DNA of 64,000 nt from Anniella stebbinsi (taxonomy: Eukaryota; Chordata; Lepidosauria; Squamata; Anniellidae): positions 11,215,001 to 11,279,000 of the forward strand of contig JARDYH010000002.1 in assembly GCA_029215795.1 (NCBI GenBank). The letters run 5' to 3'. The position numbers and the translations under genes were made by a program. Shown here one piece after another: positions 20,851 to 31,478 of the stretch (within the stretch, counting starts at the first letter, position 1; each line of letters begins with the position of its first letter). The notes beneath the pieces are model-generated. The model had not been told where the DNA came from. It saw only the letters and a program-made list of their open reading frames with translations, and ran no database searches.

Positions 20851-20934
20851 AAGTACACGTAATTCAGTGCAAACCACACTGGTCAGTATTCTGACCTAAG
20901 CAACGTATTTGATGCTGCCGAAAGAAAAAACACC

Positions 20935-21560
20935 AGAACATGATTATTATTTTTAATAACTCTCTTCTATCTTTCTCTTTCTCTCTCTCATTCCCATCAT
21001 ATTGAATCATCAGGGTGTGAAATATAATAAACCAGCATTCTGCTCAATCTTGTCGGCTATACCTTACAGGTGTACTTCAGGTAAATATCCCTTTGGCTGG
21101 TGAAAAATGAGCTTACCTGAAACAGATGACTTTGATGAACTTCCGCACTGGGGCCGCTATCATTCTTTTCCAATTGGCTTCCCCAGCAAGGCATATTGGT
21201 TACCCAACACAAATTTGTCTTACTTGAAGGGAAGATATTCCCCGATTCACTTCATTCCCAGCATCTCAGGCCTCGTCCGCTGTGACGGGCAGCTTCACTT
21301 CATTCAGCCTTCCGTAAGACAGTCACCAGTACAGGCTTGTCATTTCTCTGACGGGTCTCCCTTTTGGAAACAGATAAATTATTTACCAGTAGATTATATG
21401 CCCCATTGCATTGATCAAAACTGGAATATGAATAATAACTGCCCCGTATTAAAAGAGAGCCATTTCTTCGATGTCATGGCTAAATTTCTTATAACATGAG
21501 CAAAAAGCTAAACCCTGCCATGATAACCTAACTGAAGACTCCTGACGGGGAAAACAAAAT
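20935..21560. other. Repeat-free block, candidate conserved noncoding element
   Basis: Apart from a CTTTCTCTTTCTCTCTC run (20969), the block lacks repeats. It contains AT-rich words such as GATAAATTATTTACC and GGTTAATTGGATC alongside a long plus-strand open frame. I judge it the second-best noncoding conservation candidate in the window. Confidence 0.35.
21107..21499 (+). other. Unrecognised 130-codon open frame
   Basis: A single Met-initiated frame runs in low-repeat DNA, with balanced amino-acid use (6 Trp, several Cys and His, little low complexity). I do not recognise any domain or family. There is no upstream splice acceptor that clearly sets its start, and no poly-A signal immediately downstream. 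It may be a chance frame inside a conserved noncoding element, or an exon. Confidence 0.2.
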
Positions 21561-21677
21561 CTGGTTAATTGGATCTATGTCCATGTGATGGCTTTTTTGC
21601 TTTTCATTATTTTAACTTTTAAATAGCTGTTCAATTATTGTCAAATATATAACAACAGCTGGATGATTCAACCCAAC

Positions 21678-22100
21678 TAGAGATGGTTGAATCAGTCTAT
21701 ATTGTGTTCTCTTGATTTCTCATTTTTTCCAATCTTAAATTCATCCCACATTGAGATTTAAAAAAGAAAATACAAAATGTTTACATGAAATTTCATACTC
21801 ATTTTTGTGTGCATTTTTCCTAATACATGCATCTGCAATTTTGCCTAATATACCCATTTTTGCATGTAATTGCCCCAATAAAATGCATTTTGAATGTTAT
21901 TTTCACTTTAAACCCATTTTTGTCCCCATTTTCCCCATTTTATACACATTTATTTCCAACTGGGGAACTCCCTGGCAAAATTCGGAGAAGTGTAAGTTTC
22001 TGATGATAACCGAGTATCAGTTTTCATATAGGTTTGAACGTGCAAAATTAGGTGAGTTCACATTAAAATGCAAACTGAACAAATTTCTCTCCCATCCCTA
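21678..22100. mobile_element. AT-rich hAT-like element
   Basis: The left end is TAGAGATGGTTGAATCAGTC and the right end is TTCTCTCCCATCCCTA, whose reverse complement starts TAGGGATGGGAGAG. Flanking 8-mers AACCCAAC (21670-21677) and AAGTCAAC (22101-22108) match at 6 of 8. The interior is rich in CATTTTTGTG and TGCATTTTTCC words and is noncoding. The right part (TTTGAACGTGCAAAATTAGG) is shared with the element disrupted by the L1 at 34.4 kb. Confidence 0.65.
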
Positions 22101-23262
22101 AAGTCAACCTATCCCATAATGATAGCAAGGACGATGACCTCATAAAACTGGTGGTAGATTCTGTACCTGGAATGGAACGTTAGGAAGATTCAGAGAGAAA
22201 GAGATTCTGCGCCAGACTCTAACTTAAATAGATCTGGAGAGGAGGGAATCACACAGAGGTGTTGTTGTTTTTTAAGCAGTAGCCATTTGGTTTTGCTTAT
22301 GACTATGGGCCAAAATAGATGTAATGCTCCCACCTCCAAGCACTCTTGCATGTGTGTGTGTGAATCCAAGGGCTCATCTTCACCGCCGGGCATTCCAGGA
22401 TGGGGGAGGAGGATCCCGGGCTTTCCTGCTTCTGGGATCGTTCCCCAACATTCACATGCCTGTGTGTCATCCCGGAACTAAGAGACGTTCCAGGGTACTA
22501 TCCCCCTCCCCCAAAGGAGATGGAGCACAATTGCAATGCTGCACCAGTAAGTGGTTTAAAACAACAACAACAACAACAACAAAAAACATGAGAGCCATCG
22601 CTGCAATGGCAAAAGAACTCACCCTCAATGGGCACGGACTCTCCCCTGCAGAGCTCCATGCCCAGTGGCAGAGCTCCGTTACTTGCGGGGGGAAAGGGAT
22701 GACCCCGGGAGAGGGCACCACACTGCTCACGGGCCTCAGGGTTGTCTTGGGACCATGATAAAATTCAGGAAAACTGCGGTTCCAGTTATCCCAGGTAAAG
22801 TGAGTACTCCTCCCTGATTAACACCGGGATCCCCTGTGCATCATTTAGATGCTCAGGGATGACCACATGACCAGCCCGGGATAAATGGCTGGTGTAGACA
22901 TGGCCCTAGAAGGCAGAGGACTTCTCCAGGTTTGATCAGAATACTGGAACATGATGGGAAAAATGGTACTGAATTCTTCCTCAGTTCCCATATTCCTGTT
23001 CAAAACCATCTCATCCACCCAGCTGCTATTTGTCTGGCTGGAAAACTATAGGGTGCTTCCTGAGGAGGATTTTATTGCACAATCATTCTGCCTCATTCAC
23101 AGAATTTTATGTGGAGTCTTGCGCATGGATGTCAACTCCCACTTGCAAAACTCTGCCATGTTTTCCCACCTTCCATCTTTTTTTCTTTCCACCAAAAAAA
23201 CAAACAAACACCAAACCAAAATGAAACCCTGTTGAAAAGCAAAAGATGGGCTACTTAAGAGT
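22101..23262. other. Unique DNA, no gene seen
   Basis: A CAA-type microsatellite (22561-22584) and a GTGTGTGTG run (22351) are present. The 144-codon plus frame crosses the CAA repeat and shows no domain. Confidence 0.4.
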
Positions 23263-23790
23263 AGAGATGCATGGCTTATGTTAAATTCATTCGATCTGTG
23301 TCTCCCAGATCATCAGGTGTCTTTTGCTCCATCATCTCACTCATTGAGGGATTCGGATCCTGCTGCACCCTCTTTTGGAAAACTTCACAAAAATGTCCAC
23401 TACAATTCATGGAACTCTCAGTGGCACATAACATTTTGCGTATTTCTCTTAGCTTACTGTAAAATCAATGAGCACGCGAAAATAGATTGCTCTACAGCAG
23501 AGGCTGTAGAGAGATCAGAGATGCATAAAACATTGCATATGTGTGTTTTAATGCTGTATATATTAGTGTATTTTCCAGCAACTTTCATATTTTTCTATGT
23601 CTAAATTTGCATACAATTCCAGGAAGTATAAAACAAACAAACCCACAACCTGCAAATCTGTGGATTCTGCGTGACGCAGAAAAAGCCAGTCCGCTGTGGA
23701 ATCCGCAGGTTGAATTCATAAGTATCTGAATTCATTTGAATCCATTGCGGATTTTCTGATGTCCTCTCTGTTTGCAAGCAGTATGACAAT
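23263..23790. mobile_element. AT-rich hAT-like element, diverged
   Basis: It starts near AGTAGAGATGCATGGC, with TTTTTCTATGTCTAAATTTG and GGATTCTGCGTGACGCAGAA, then GAATTCATTTGAATCCATTG and GCGGATTTTCTGATGTCC. The same ordered blocks occur at 28.36-28.66 and 41.1-41.44 kb. Ends are approximate and no TSD was confirmed. Confidence 0.45.
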
Positions 23791-23963
23791 GGAACCAATA
23801 ATCTAAGGAGGTCATGGGCTCTCCCACACTAGAAGGCATTCAAGAGGCAGCTGGACAACCATCTGTCAGGTATACTTTAAAGTGGATTCCTGCATTGAGC
23901 AGGGGGTTGGACTTAATTGCCTCATAGGCACCTTCCATCTCTACTACTCTATGATTCTATGAT
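23791..23963 (+). mobile_element. CR1 LINE 3' end
   Basis: It carries CAATGGAACCAATAATCTAA, then GGCATTCAAGAGGCAGCTGG, GGATTCCTGCATTGAGCAGG and the terminal CTATGATTCTATGAT. This matches the better-preserved CR1 at 56.65-57.11 kb. Only the last codons and the 3' UTR remain. Confidence 0.85.
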
Positions 23964-24013
23964 AAAGGCACTACCCAGGAAACATTCTTATTTCCCCATT
24001 AGTGCCAATGTCA

Positions 24014-24245
24014 GGCTGACCATATGGAAAGGAGGACAGGGCTCCTGCATCTTTAACAGTTGCACAGAAAGGGGAATTTCAGCAGGTGTCCTTTGTAGGC
24101 ATGCAGCACCTGGCGAAATCCCCTCTTCATCACAACAGTTAAAGCTGCAGAAGCCCTGCTCTCTTTAGCTAAAATGACCACATATAAAAGACGGCAGGGA
24201 TCCTGCAGCTTGAACGGTTGTGATGAAGAGGGGATTTCACCAGGT
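24014..24245. mobile_element. Foldback hAT MITE, TAGGSTGACC family, truncated
   Basis: It starts AGGCTGACCATATGGAAAGG and keeps the first arm and the middle joint (AAAATGACCACATATAAAAG). It stops after GGGGATTTCACCAGGTGAG with no right terminus. The right half is lost, so no TSD can be tested. Confidence 0.75.
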
Positions 24246-26436
24246 GAGAAAATGAGGGGAAGCGGTTAAAAACTCAAATTGGACTCCTTCCCTTCCTGCC
24301 CCATCCGTGGGTTGTCTAAAGTGTGTGGGAGGGGAGTCTGCCAATCTGATTACAGGACTTCTGTGCATCATGTCTGGTTTGCCTCTAAATTTGCTTCTTA
24401 TTTGCATATTTTCCCCTATTTCCCCCACCCCATAAATCTATCACCTCTCTTAGTTATCGGACTGCCAATTTGGTGTAATTAATAAATTACTTGATTGGTT
24501 TTTTTTCAAAGCCACAAGGGAGCGAGGTCTTCTAAATTCAGTCAATCCCTCTATTCCAGGTAGGCTTTAGAAGAGTTTTAATAAAGGAGAATTAAATTCC
24601 GGTTTGCTTCATTGCTCCTGTTTTCTATTTCCTGTCTGCCTCACCATCTCCTCTCTCCTTCATCTACCACAAAGTAGTACAAATATGCTGGCCGTTCTCA
24701 GAGTGAGCTCCAGGAGGAAAGTGGTAGATAAATTTAACAAGCATTAAAGTAATATATAATTTAAATATGTATAAAATTATTCCATCGTATCGATTAGAAA
24801 ATGGGCTGTTGACCATTTAAAGGCAACAATCAATTGCCTAGTTCACAGGTCAGGTCAAGTTTCATTCTAATGATCTAAAAAAGAAAACAGCATTAGGACA
24901 TAATGAACTCCACAGGATTATGGATGTGATCTATAGCTCTGTTACGGCCTGCGAGTGAGTTTAGGGGGAGACATTTCAAGTGCAGCTTCCTCCATGGACT
25001 AAGACCCAGGTTTTTATCTCTTGGCCAAGTGTCAATTTATGATGTAATCAAAGGCAATGCATGCAATTACTTCACTTCTAAAACACCACATGGTTAGCCA
25101 CCCTCATTCAACAGCAGGGGAGGGGATGTGGATCCCCATTAATGTGGTTGACAGAGTTATCTTTGGTGTTCTGGTAAGTGGAAATCAAACCTGCCCAGGC
25201 CGTTGATCAAAGGGCGATGGCAAAGCCCTCTGTTGGCTGTATACTTTTAGATATGCGGTTCATTTTCAGGGTTGGTAAGAGAATGAAATCATAGCTGAAG
25301 CAAAACATCTTGTGCTCTGCATTCCCTGGAGGTGAAATGCACAAGAAACATGTGGGGAAAAAAAACAAGGCCAGTCTCATCTGGATCTCTTGTCAGGATT
25401 CCTTAAATATTGGCAGGAGAAGAAAGTATCCTGAATTGGACTCCAGACCTCACGCTGTACTTCCCAGTGGCTTCACAGGGAAATAGTGAGACGTGGGCTC
25501 ATCCAAGCATTACTTTTGTTTAGGTGTACACTTGAAAATACTAAATATGAATAGCAAGTGTAGTCCAACTTGTGTTTGCAAACATGTATATCACACATGT
25601 AGGGAACCAGGGCAGCTGTGACTCCCTGTCAAGCGTGTTTTTGATGGCAAACCTGGATTTGTTATTATCTGAATGTCAGCCCATTCCTATGACCAACCTA
25701 GGCATGAGACCCAGGAGAAGTGGACTGCACAATGATGCTCACCGTACCAAGCAAAGCAGGACCTTGGAGAGTGCCCTGCAGGAAGTGCTGGCTGGCGTAT
25801 TCTCCCATAAGGAGCTGTTGTCCCAGCAAAGGGCTGCAGTCAATTGAGGCCTTAAGAAGCTGGCAGAACCTGGTCATTCACTGGCTCCACCCCACTGGAT
25901 GTTGACTTTAGTTCTTAAAGGGCCAGTGTTTGTTTCTCCAATCTCACGTTCTCGCATGGCTGAGGGACAGGAGAAACTGCAGGGGAGTCATCCTCAGAGT
26001 CAGGTGATGGGAAAGCTACATCCTTTGGCCAGAAAGGGAGAGAAGGGGGTGTTGAGGGCCCCCTGAATTAGGGTGACCTCAGGCCCATGAAAATCCGAGC
26101 TCCCCTCGGGCTCAGAACCAAGGGAACACATGACATCCTGGAGGTAAAACCCTCCTTTTTTTCTGGGAAGGGAAGGGAGAATCACCTCCCTACTAGACTG
26201 GGTTACTAGGTTCAGAAAGAAGGGGCCACCCTGTGAGTGACCTCTTAATTAAGTAGAGCTGATTTTGCTCCTCCAAAAAATTCCACAAACTTCTCCTTTG
26301 TGCAGTCTGATGTCAAATATACACCCTATTTGAATTTAAGATCAATTGACGGCATTTGCTAATTAATGCACCAGAGTATTTAGTATTTGATAGCGTTAAC
26401 AGCTGATATGCAGTGGCACGTCACATCAGCCAAGGA
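24246..26436. other. AT-rich unique DNA, no gene seen
   Basis: 24460-24600 and 24760-24900 are especially AT-rich and repeat-free, with TAAT words (GTGTAATTAATAAATTAC; CAATCAATTGCC), so they are weak conserved-element candidates. 25572-25905 contains 61-91 codon frames without recognisable domains. Confidence 0.4.
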
Positions 26437-26444
26437 AATTATGC

Positions 26445-26764
26445 TAGGCTGACCAGATAAAATCCAGATCAGGACTCCTGTATCTTTAACAGTTGTAGAG
26501 AAAAGGGAATTTCAGCCAGTGTCATTTGTATGCAGTTAGTTCCTGGTGAAATTCCCTCTTCATCACAACAGTTAAAGGTGCAGGCACTATACTAGAGTGA
26601 CCATATACAAAAGAAGGCAGGGCCCCTGCAACTTTAACAGTTGTGATGAAGAGGGAATTTCACCAGGAACTAATTGCATACAAATGACACTGGCTGAAAT
26701 TCCCTTTTCTCTACAACTGTTAAAGTTACATGAGCCCTGACCTGGATTTTATCTGGTCACCCTA
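26445..26764. mobile_element. Foldback hAT MITE, TAGGSTGACC family, full-length
   Basis: The ends are TAGGCTGACCAGATAAAATC and GGATTTTATCTGGTCACCCTA-type text, with a perfect 8-bp duplication AATTATGC (26437-26444 and 26765-26772). Each half contains inverted blocks CTTTAACAGTTGTGATGAAG and CTTCATCACAACAGTTAAAG, so short palindromes are nested in a 320-bp one. The central joint is CACTATACTAGAGTGACC. Confidence 0.9.
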
Positions 26765-26921
26765 AATTATGCAGATCTGCCACGGAAACTCTGCATGTTG
26801 CAGAGAATTCTGGAATACCAAAAGCTTAGCTACACAGTACACTTACTGCATGACAGGTCTGACTTGCTCAAAATTCAGAAAGTTCACCCAAGAACAGGCA
26901 AAGAAAATTGGAAAGGAGAGG

Positions 26922-26926
<5 letters not shown>

Positions 26927-26966
<40 letters not shown>

Positions 26967-26988
26967 GAGAGGGAGAGAGAGAGAGAGA
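26927..26988. repeat. (GA)n microsatellite
   Basis: A GA tract with a few GG interruptions. It generates Glu-Arg-rich artefact frames. Confidence 0.95.
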
Positions 26989-26994
26989 AGCAAG

Positions 26995-27350
26995 CCACTA
27001 GCTATTTTTCTCCATCTCCCATTTTTCTCCTCCTATCCCTCTTCTTAGCAGTTCATTTGTCCGTAGAGTTGGGCAGTGGGAGAACAGGGAAAAATATGAG
27101 TGATGATTTTGCATGCAACAGCTGATGGGAATCCTCTGTCATTTGGGAAGCAACAAAAATGCATCCCCTTTCAAAATGGCGCCCATGGCCTAAGACCATT
27201 GGCCTAAGACCTTCAAGAGGTAGAGCCGGTCCTGCCATCCCCTGTTGTGAAAGATCAGCACATTTTCCCACATTGTGATGGTGTTTGGAGGACAGGCCTG
27301 CGCGTGGCAAGGATTCCTGAGGAGTGCAGCACATGCCGGGGTGCTTTTTG
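26995..27350. other. Unique DNA, nothing recognised
   Basis: No repeat arms, LINE or SINE signature. The frames are short. Confidence 0.4.
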
Positions 27351-27481
27351 AATCAGCCTTCTCCAACAGTTGTAGTTTTCAACTACAGCTCCCATCATCC
27401 CCGGGCACCGGCCATGCTGGTTGCAACGGATGGGAGTTGTAGTCCAAAATGCCTGAAGGGTGCCCGGTTGGAGGCAGTTGT
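27351..27481. mobile_element. Small foldback MITE (GGGAGTTGTAGTCC family)
   Basis: CAGCCTTCTCCAACAG, then CTACAGCTCCCATCATCCC, a CGGCCATGCTGG centre, and GATGGGAGTTGTAGTCC with GGTGCCCGGTTGG form inverted arms. The same arms occur at 1.37, 42.5 and 57.7-57.9 kb. Confidence 0.65.
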
Positions 27482-28356
27482 GTTACATGCACACCTCCAT
27501 GCAGCCCCACTCAGTGTCAGGAGCTGGCTGAACATTTCCCCTTCGCTCCAACTCCTTCTATAGAAGAGTGAGTGGTACTGATTCTCAGAGGGAGAAAGTA
27601 AAGCGTTGTACCCAGGGACACCATTAGGGTGAGGGCTAATGCTGCTCCTTGCCCCTGGGGACATGCTTGGAAACTTTAAGCGATTTGCAAGTGGTGCACC
27701 ATGAAAGAAAACGTCTTAATCTCTGCCATTCATTGCACAGTTGGATCATTGCTTATCGGTGCATAATTATAATGGACTGCACCAGCTCGACTATAATTAT
27801 GCTCTGTACACAGTGGTGTGAAAAGGCTGTTTGGCACATTTGTTTCCCGTCGTCTTCTTGGGAGGTACAGGAAGCTGCAGGTTTGTAACAATCTTCTCTT
27901 TCTTCACCTCATTAATCTCCTGAAGAGAAGAGGCAGAGATGAAAACAGGGGAGTTCCCGAAACATTATGTGCATTATCGAATTAACCAGGCATGTGATTA
28001 GTGTTCAAGCGATCAGCCGCGGAAGAAGCATCCGGGATTATTCCAATTTGGCTTCCATGTCCCCAAAGTTTGGAAGCATGCAACATAGGCGCACAGAGCA
28101 AAGCTGTGCATTGGCTGCAGACCAGCTGTTTCCAGTGGGCGCCTCCTTCTTCCATGTTTAGGCTGTGTCTCATCAGAGTTGTGAGGCAATTCTATTTATG
28201 CCAATGTAGGTATCGATTCAAGTAAGGTAAATCATAGTCCATCTCCTGAAGTAAGTAGACAGACTGATCGAATGTTGGGGCTATCTAGCTAGGTGGGACT
28301 CCTGTCAGGGGAGGAGCTCAAAGGTTGGAGTCAGATGGGGCTGTGATCATTCCAGC
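27482..28356. other. Unique DNA, no gene seen
   Basis: 27700-27830 is AT-rich with CATAATTATAATGG words. Frames are under 80 codons and overlap on both strands. Confidence 0.4.
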
Positions 28357-28660
28357 ATAGAGATGTATAGATTTTGTGAAATCCATTCTGTCCCTGTTTC
28401 ATGGATTTTCATTGTCCACTCACTGATGGAATCGGGGTTTTTTTTAGGGATGTATGAGAATTTTATTCCTGTTTGCAAACGTGCCTTTGCCCAATGTACA
28501 TTCGCACTGATGCACATTAGTGTAAATGCACACGTGAACAAAGTCTAGGGAATCCATGTGATTTGGGGTGTATGGTTTGCTGTGGAATCAGCAGGCCAGA
28601 TTCATAGAAATCTGAAATCATTTGAATCTGTTTTGGTTGTCTCCACCAATCCTACTCTAG
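28357..28660. mobile_element. AT-rich hAT-like element, diverged
   Basis: ATAGAGATGTATAGATTTTG at the left, TGCACATTAGTGTAAATGCAC inside, and GCTGTGGAATCAGCAGG with TTCATAGAAATCTGAAATC at the right parallel the 23.3-kb and 41.1-kb elements. Ends are approximate. Confidence 0.4.
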
Positions 28661-29125
28661 CACAATTCTGTTTAGACCTTCCTCTAAGCCCCTTAGGGAT
28701 ATGAACACAGCCAGCTGACCCGGCTTTGACAAATCCACTCACTGCACTCGCCGCTGCTGTGTCTTTCAGGGTGCAGCGGTGGAATTTGATGAGGGTGAGG
28801 CACAGGCTACTTCCTCTATTCAGGCCCCTCCTGGACAGAGGACACAACCCAACATCATCCCTTGGCTGAAAGGATGAGTCCTTGAGCAGAAACTCTATCT
28901 CCTCAGACTCACAGAAGTCTCAGGCTACAAAATCAGGTGAGGGCCCTTAACAATCCAGTCATCTCCTCCAGGAGGGATGGAGGGCTTTTCAATCTACATA
29001 AAACTTCAGTTGGCTTTAGCTCCCTGCTGAGACCACATCCTCCTTTTATTTTAGTAGGAGAGAATTCCAGCCAGCAGGACCAACTGGAACAACCCAAGAC
29101 TCTGTCTCTTCCTGCCTTGATCTGA
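28661..29125. other. Unique DNA, nothing recognised
   Basis: No tandem repeat or transposon terminus is evident. Confidence 0.4.
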
Positions 29126-29133
29126 ATACCAGC

Positions 29134-29565
29134 TAGGAATGTGTGAATAAGCAAAACTCAAACTCGCAAAAGTTCTCCATATTTCATCTTGAAGCTCATT
29201 CTCACTCAAGTCCGTATCAGATACCGAATTTTTTTTCCACATGAAAATCCATGCATATTTTCCCAAATGCGTGTATCAATTGTGTGCATGTTTGAAATGA
29301 ATAGATTCCTCTCCCATCGATTAAAGCAGATTTGTGTGCATTTTTTCAAAAGTGTGCATTTTTACAAACATTTCTGAAATGTATGCACTGTTTAAAATTA
29401 TTATTATTATTATTATTATTTGTCTGTGAATCACATTGCAAGCTTGGAAATGTATAGACTTCGACCGCATATTATTGTGTCCGAGTCCATGTTGAGTCCA
29501 CAAGGAGCTAACTGGGTGAAATCCTGATCCAAAACAAACTGAAACTAATTTCTCCTACATCCCTA
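29134..29565. mobile_element. AT-rich hAT-like element
   Basis: The left end is TAGGAATGTGTGAATAAGC and the right end is AATTTCTCCTACATCCCTA, so the termini are inverted. Flanking 8-mers ATACCAGC and AGGCCAGT match at only 5 of 8, compatible with age. The interior has a TTA trinucleotide run (29397-29420) and TGCATTTTT words. It abuts the foldback copy that starts at 29573. Confidence 0.55.
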
Positions 29566-29572
29566 AGGCCAG

Positions 29573-29740
29573 TAGTGACCAGATACAAAAGAGGGCAGGG
29601 CTCCTGCAGCTTTAACTGTTGTGATGAAGAGGGAATTTCACCAGGTGCTGCATGCATACAAAGGACACCTGCTGAAATTCCCTTTTCTATACAACTGTTA
29701 AAGAAACAGGAGCCCCGTTCTCCTTTGCATAGGATCACTA
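29573..29740. mobile_element. Foldback hAT MITE, single 168-bp unit
   Basis: TAGTGACCAGATACAAAAG at the left and GCATAGGATCACTA at the right are inverted, with internal arms CTTTAACTGTTGTGATG and ACAACTGTTAAAG. This is the half-size unit, showing that the 320-bp copies are dimers of it. Confidence 0.8.
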
Positions 29741-30268
29741 CCAGCCTCTACTACCAGCCTCTCCTACTCTAGAACAGGAAAGGCAGGTGGGGAAAGTTGG
29801 ATGCTATGCCTTGCAGTTAACTTTGATCAGCATTGCCTAATCCAGCCCTCCAGCATACCTGAAATGGCCACACCCTTTCCCTTGACTCCACCCCTTTCTC
29901 CTGACCACTCATCATCTGGTGGTTATCCAGTTTTTACACACTCCCCCTCCCATTTTAAAAGGCTGAAATCCCTCTCCCAAGGCTTATTTACTGGCAGTAA
30001 GTATTTTAAGCTAAAATATGCCTTTGTCCCCACCCACCACTGGAATACGCCCCCCTAGAGCTTTTCCAAAATTGAATCTGACTTCAGACTGAAAGAGGTT
30101 CAGTAATCCTGGCCAAGGAGGCACAGATCAAATCAGTCCATATTAGAATGGGCAAATCACAAAATTCCATCAACAACCCTAATCAAAATTCTCTTGGCAT
30201 GCCTTGAAATACCTCAGATATTGCTCCAGACGTTGCTTGAAGTGTAATTACAACAGATACTCATGTGT
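29741..30268. other. Unique DNA, nothing recognised
   Basis: No gene or repeat signature was found. It ends in a short GT run that is the target of the next element. Confidence 0.4.
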
Positions 30269-30276
30269 GTGTGTGT

Positions 30277-30593
30277 TAGGCTGACCATATGAAAAGGAGG
30301 ACAGGGCTCATGTAACTTTAACAGTTGTAGAGAAAAGGGAATTTCAGCCAGTGTCATTTGTATGCAATAAGTTCCTGGTGAAATTCCCTCTTCATCACAA
30401 CAGTTAAAAGTGCAGACACTATACTAGAGTGACCATATACAAAAGAAGGCAGGGCCCCTGCAACTTTAACAGTTGTGATGAAGAGGGAATTTCATCAGGA
30501 ACTAATTGCATACAAATGACACTGGCTGAAATTCCCTTTTCTCTACAACTGTTAAAGTTACATGAGCCCTGTCCTCCTTTTCATATGGTCAGC

Positions 30594-30596
<3 letters not shown>
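30277..30596. mobile_element. Foldback hAT MITE in a (GT)n tract, full-length
   Basis: The ends are TAGGCTGACCATATGAAAAG and CATATGGTCAGCCTA. The flanks GTGTGTGT on both sides (30269-30276 and 30597-30604) are the expected 8-bp duplication, though inside a repeat this is weak proof. It has 320 bp and the same nested-palindrome layout as the 26.4-kb copy. Confidence 0.85.

Positions 30597-30670
<74 letters not shown>
30597..30670. repeat. (GT)n(GA)n compound microsatellite
   Basis: A GT tract of about 33 bp is followed by a GA tract of about 41 bp, directly after the foldback element. Confidence 0.97.
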
Positions 30671-30672
<2 letters not shown>

Positions 30673-30995
30673 CTAAGCTGCCAAAACATGAACCATTTGG
30701 CACTGCCATGCCCAACACAGTAGAAGAAGAAAGCATTTCTGCACAAATCCAAAGCGATGTGGTGAGGGGTGGCCTCATGTGAACAGGTCTCTGCTCCTGC
30801 AATGTCGAGACATTACAGTGATTCTGTACCCAGCCCTGGCTGCCATGAAAGTGGATGTGTCACAGTGCGTGCAGCATGGAGTAGATTATGCTATTCCAGT
30901 GTGGCTATCAAGTTATATGGAGATGTCTTCCCGTGAGTCACACCATTCCCATTCATCTTCTCGTGAGTCACACTTATCTCATTGACCCCTATCGA
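30671..30995. other. Unique DNA, nothing recognised
   Basis: A small direct repeat of TCTTCYCGTGAGTCACAC occurs at 30927 and 30957. Nothing else is notable. Confidence 0.45.
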
Positions 30996-31478
30996 GATTT
31001 TGGGATGGACAAATCTGTCAATTTCGTTTTCTCATTCATCCAGCTTTAAATTCAATTTGCCCTGTTTACACTTCAATCTGATAGATATATTTCATTGGAA
31101 CACTTGTACACATTTTGTACGCATTTCTCTTTATACATGCATTTTTGTGCATAATTTTGCCTTTAAAATGCACTGTGGAAGTTCTTTCCGTAATACAGTA
31201 TTTTCTTTAAATGTTACCAATTTATGCAATTTTGTGTGCACTCTCTTGTAACACACACATTTTTATATACTTTTTTGATTGGGGAACAGCATTGTGGAAT
31301 TCAGAGAAGTGTGGATTTTGAAGGATAACTGAACTTTGGTTCTTTCTTTTTCTTTTTCTTTTTTTTTTGGAATAATTTTTATTTATTTCAACATAATAAT
31401 AACCATAACAACATAAAATACATACATAATCCTCTACAATCCCCCCGTGCACCCCCACCCCATGAGACCTCCTCTTAA

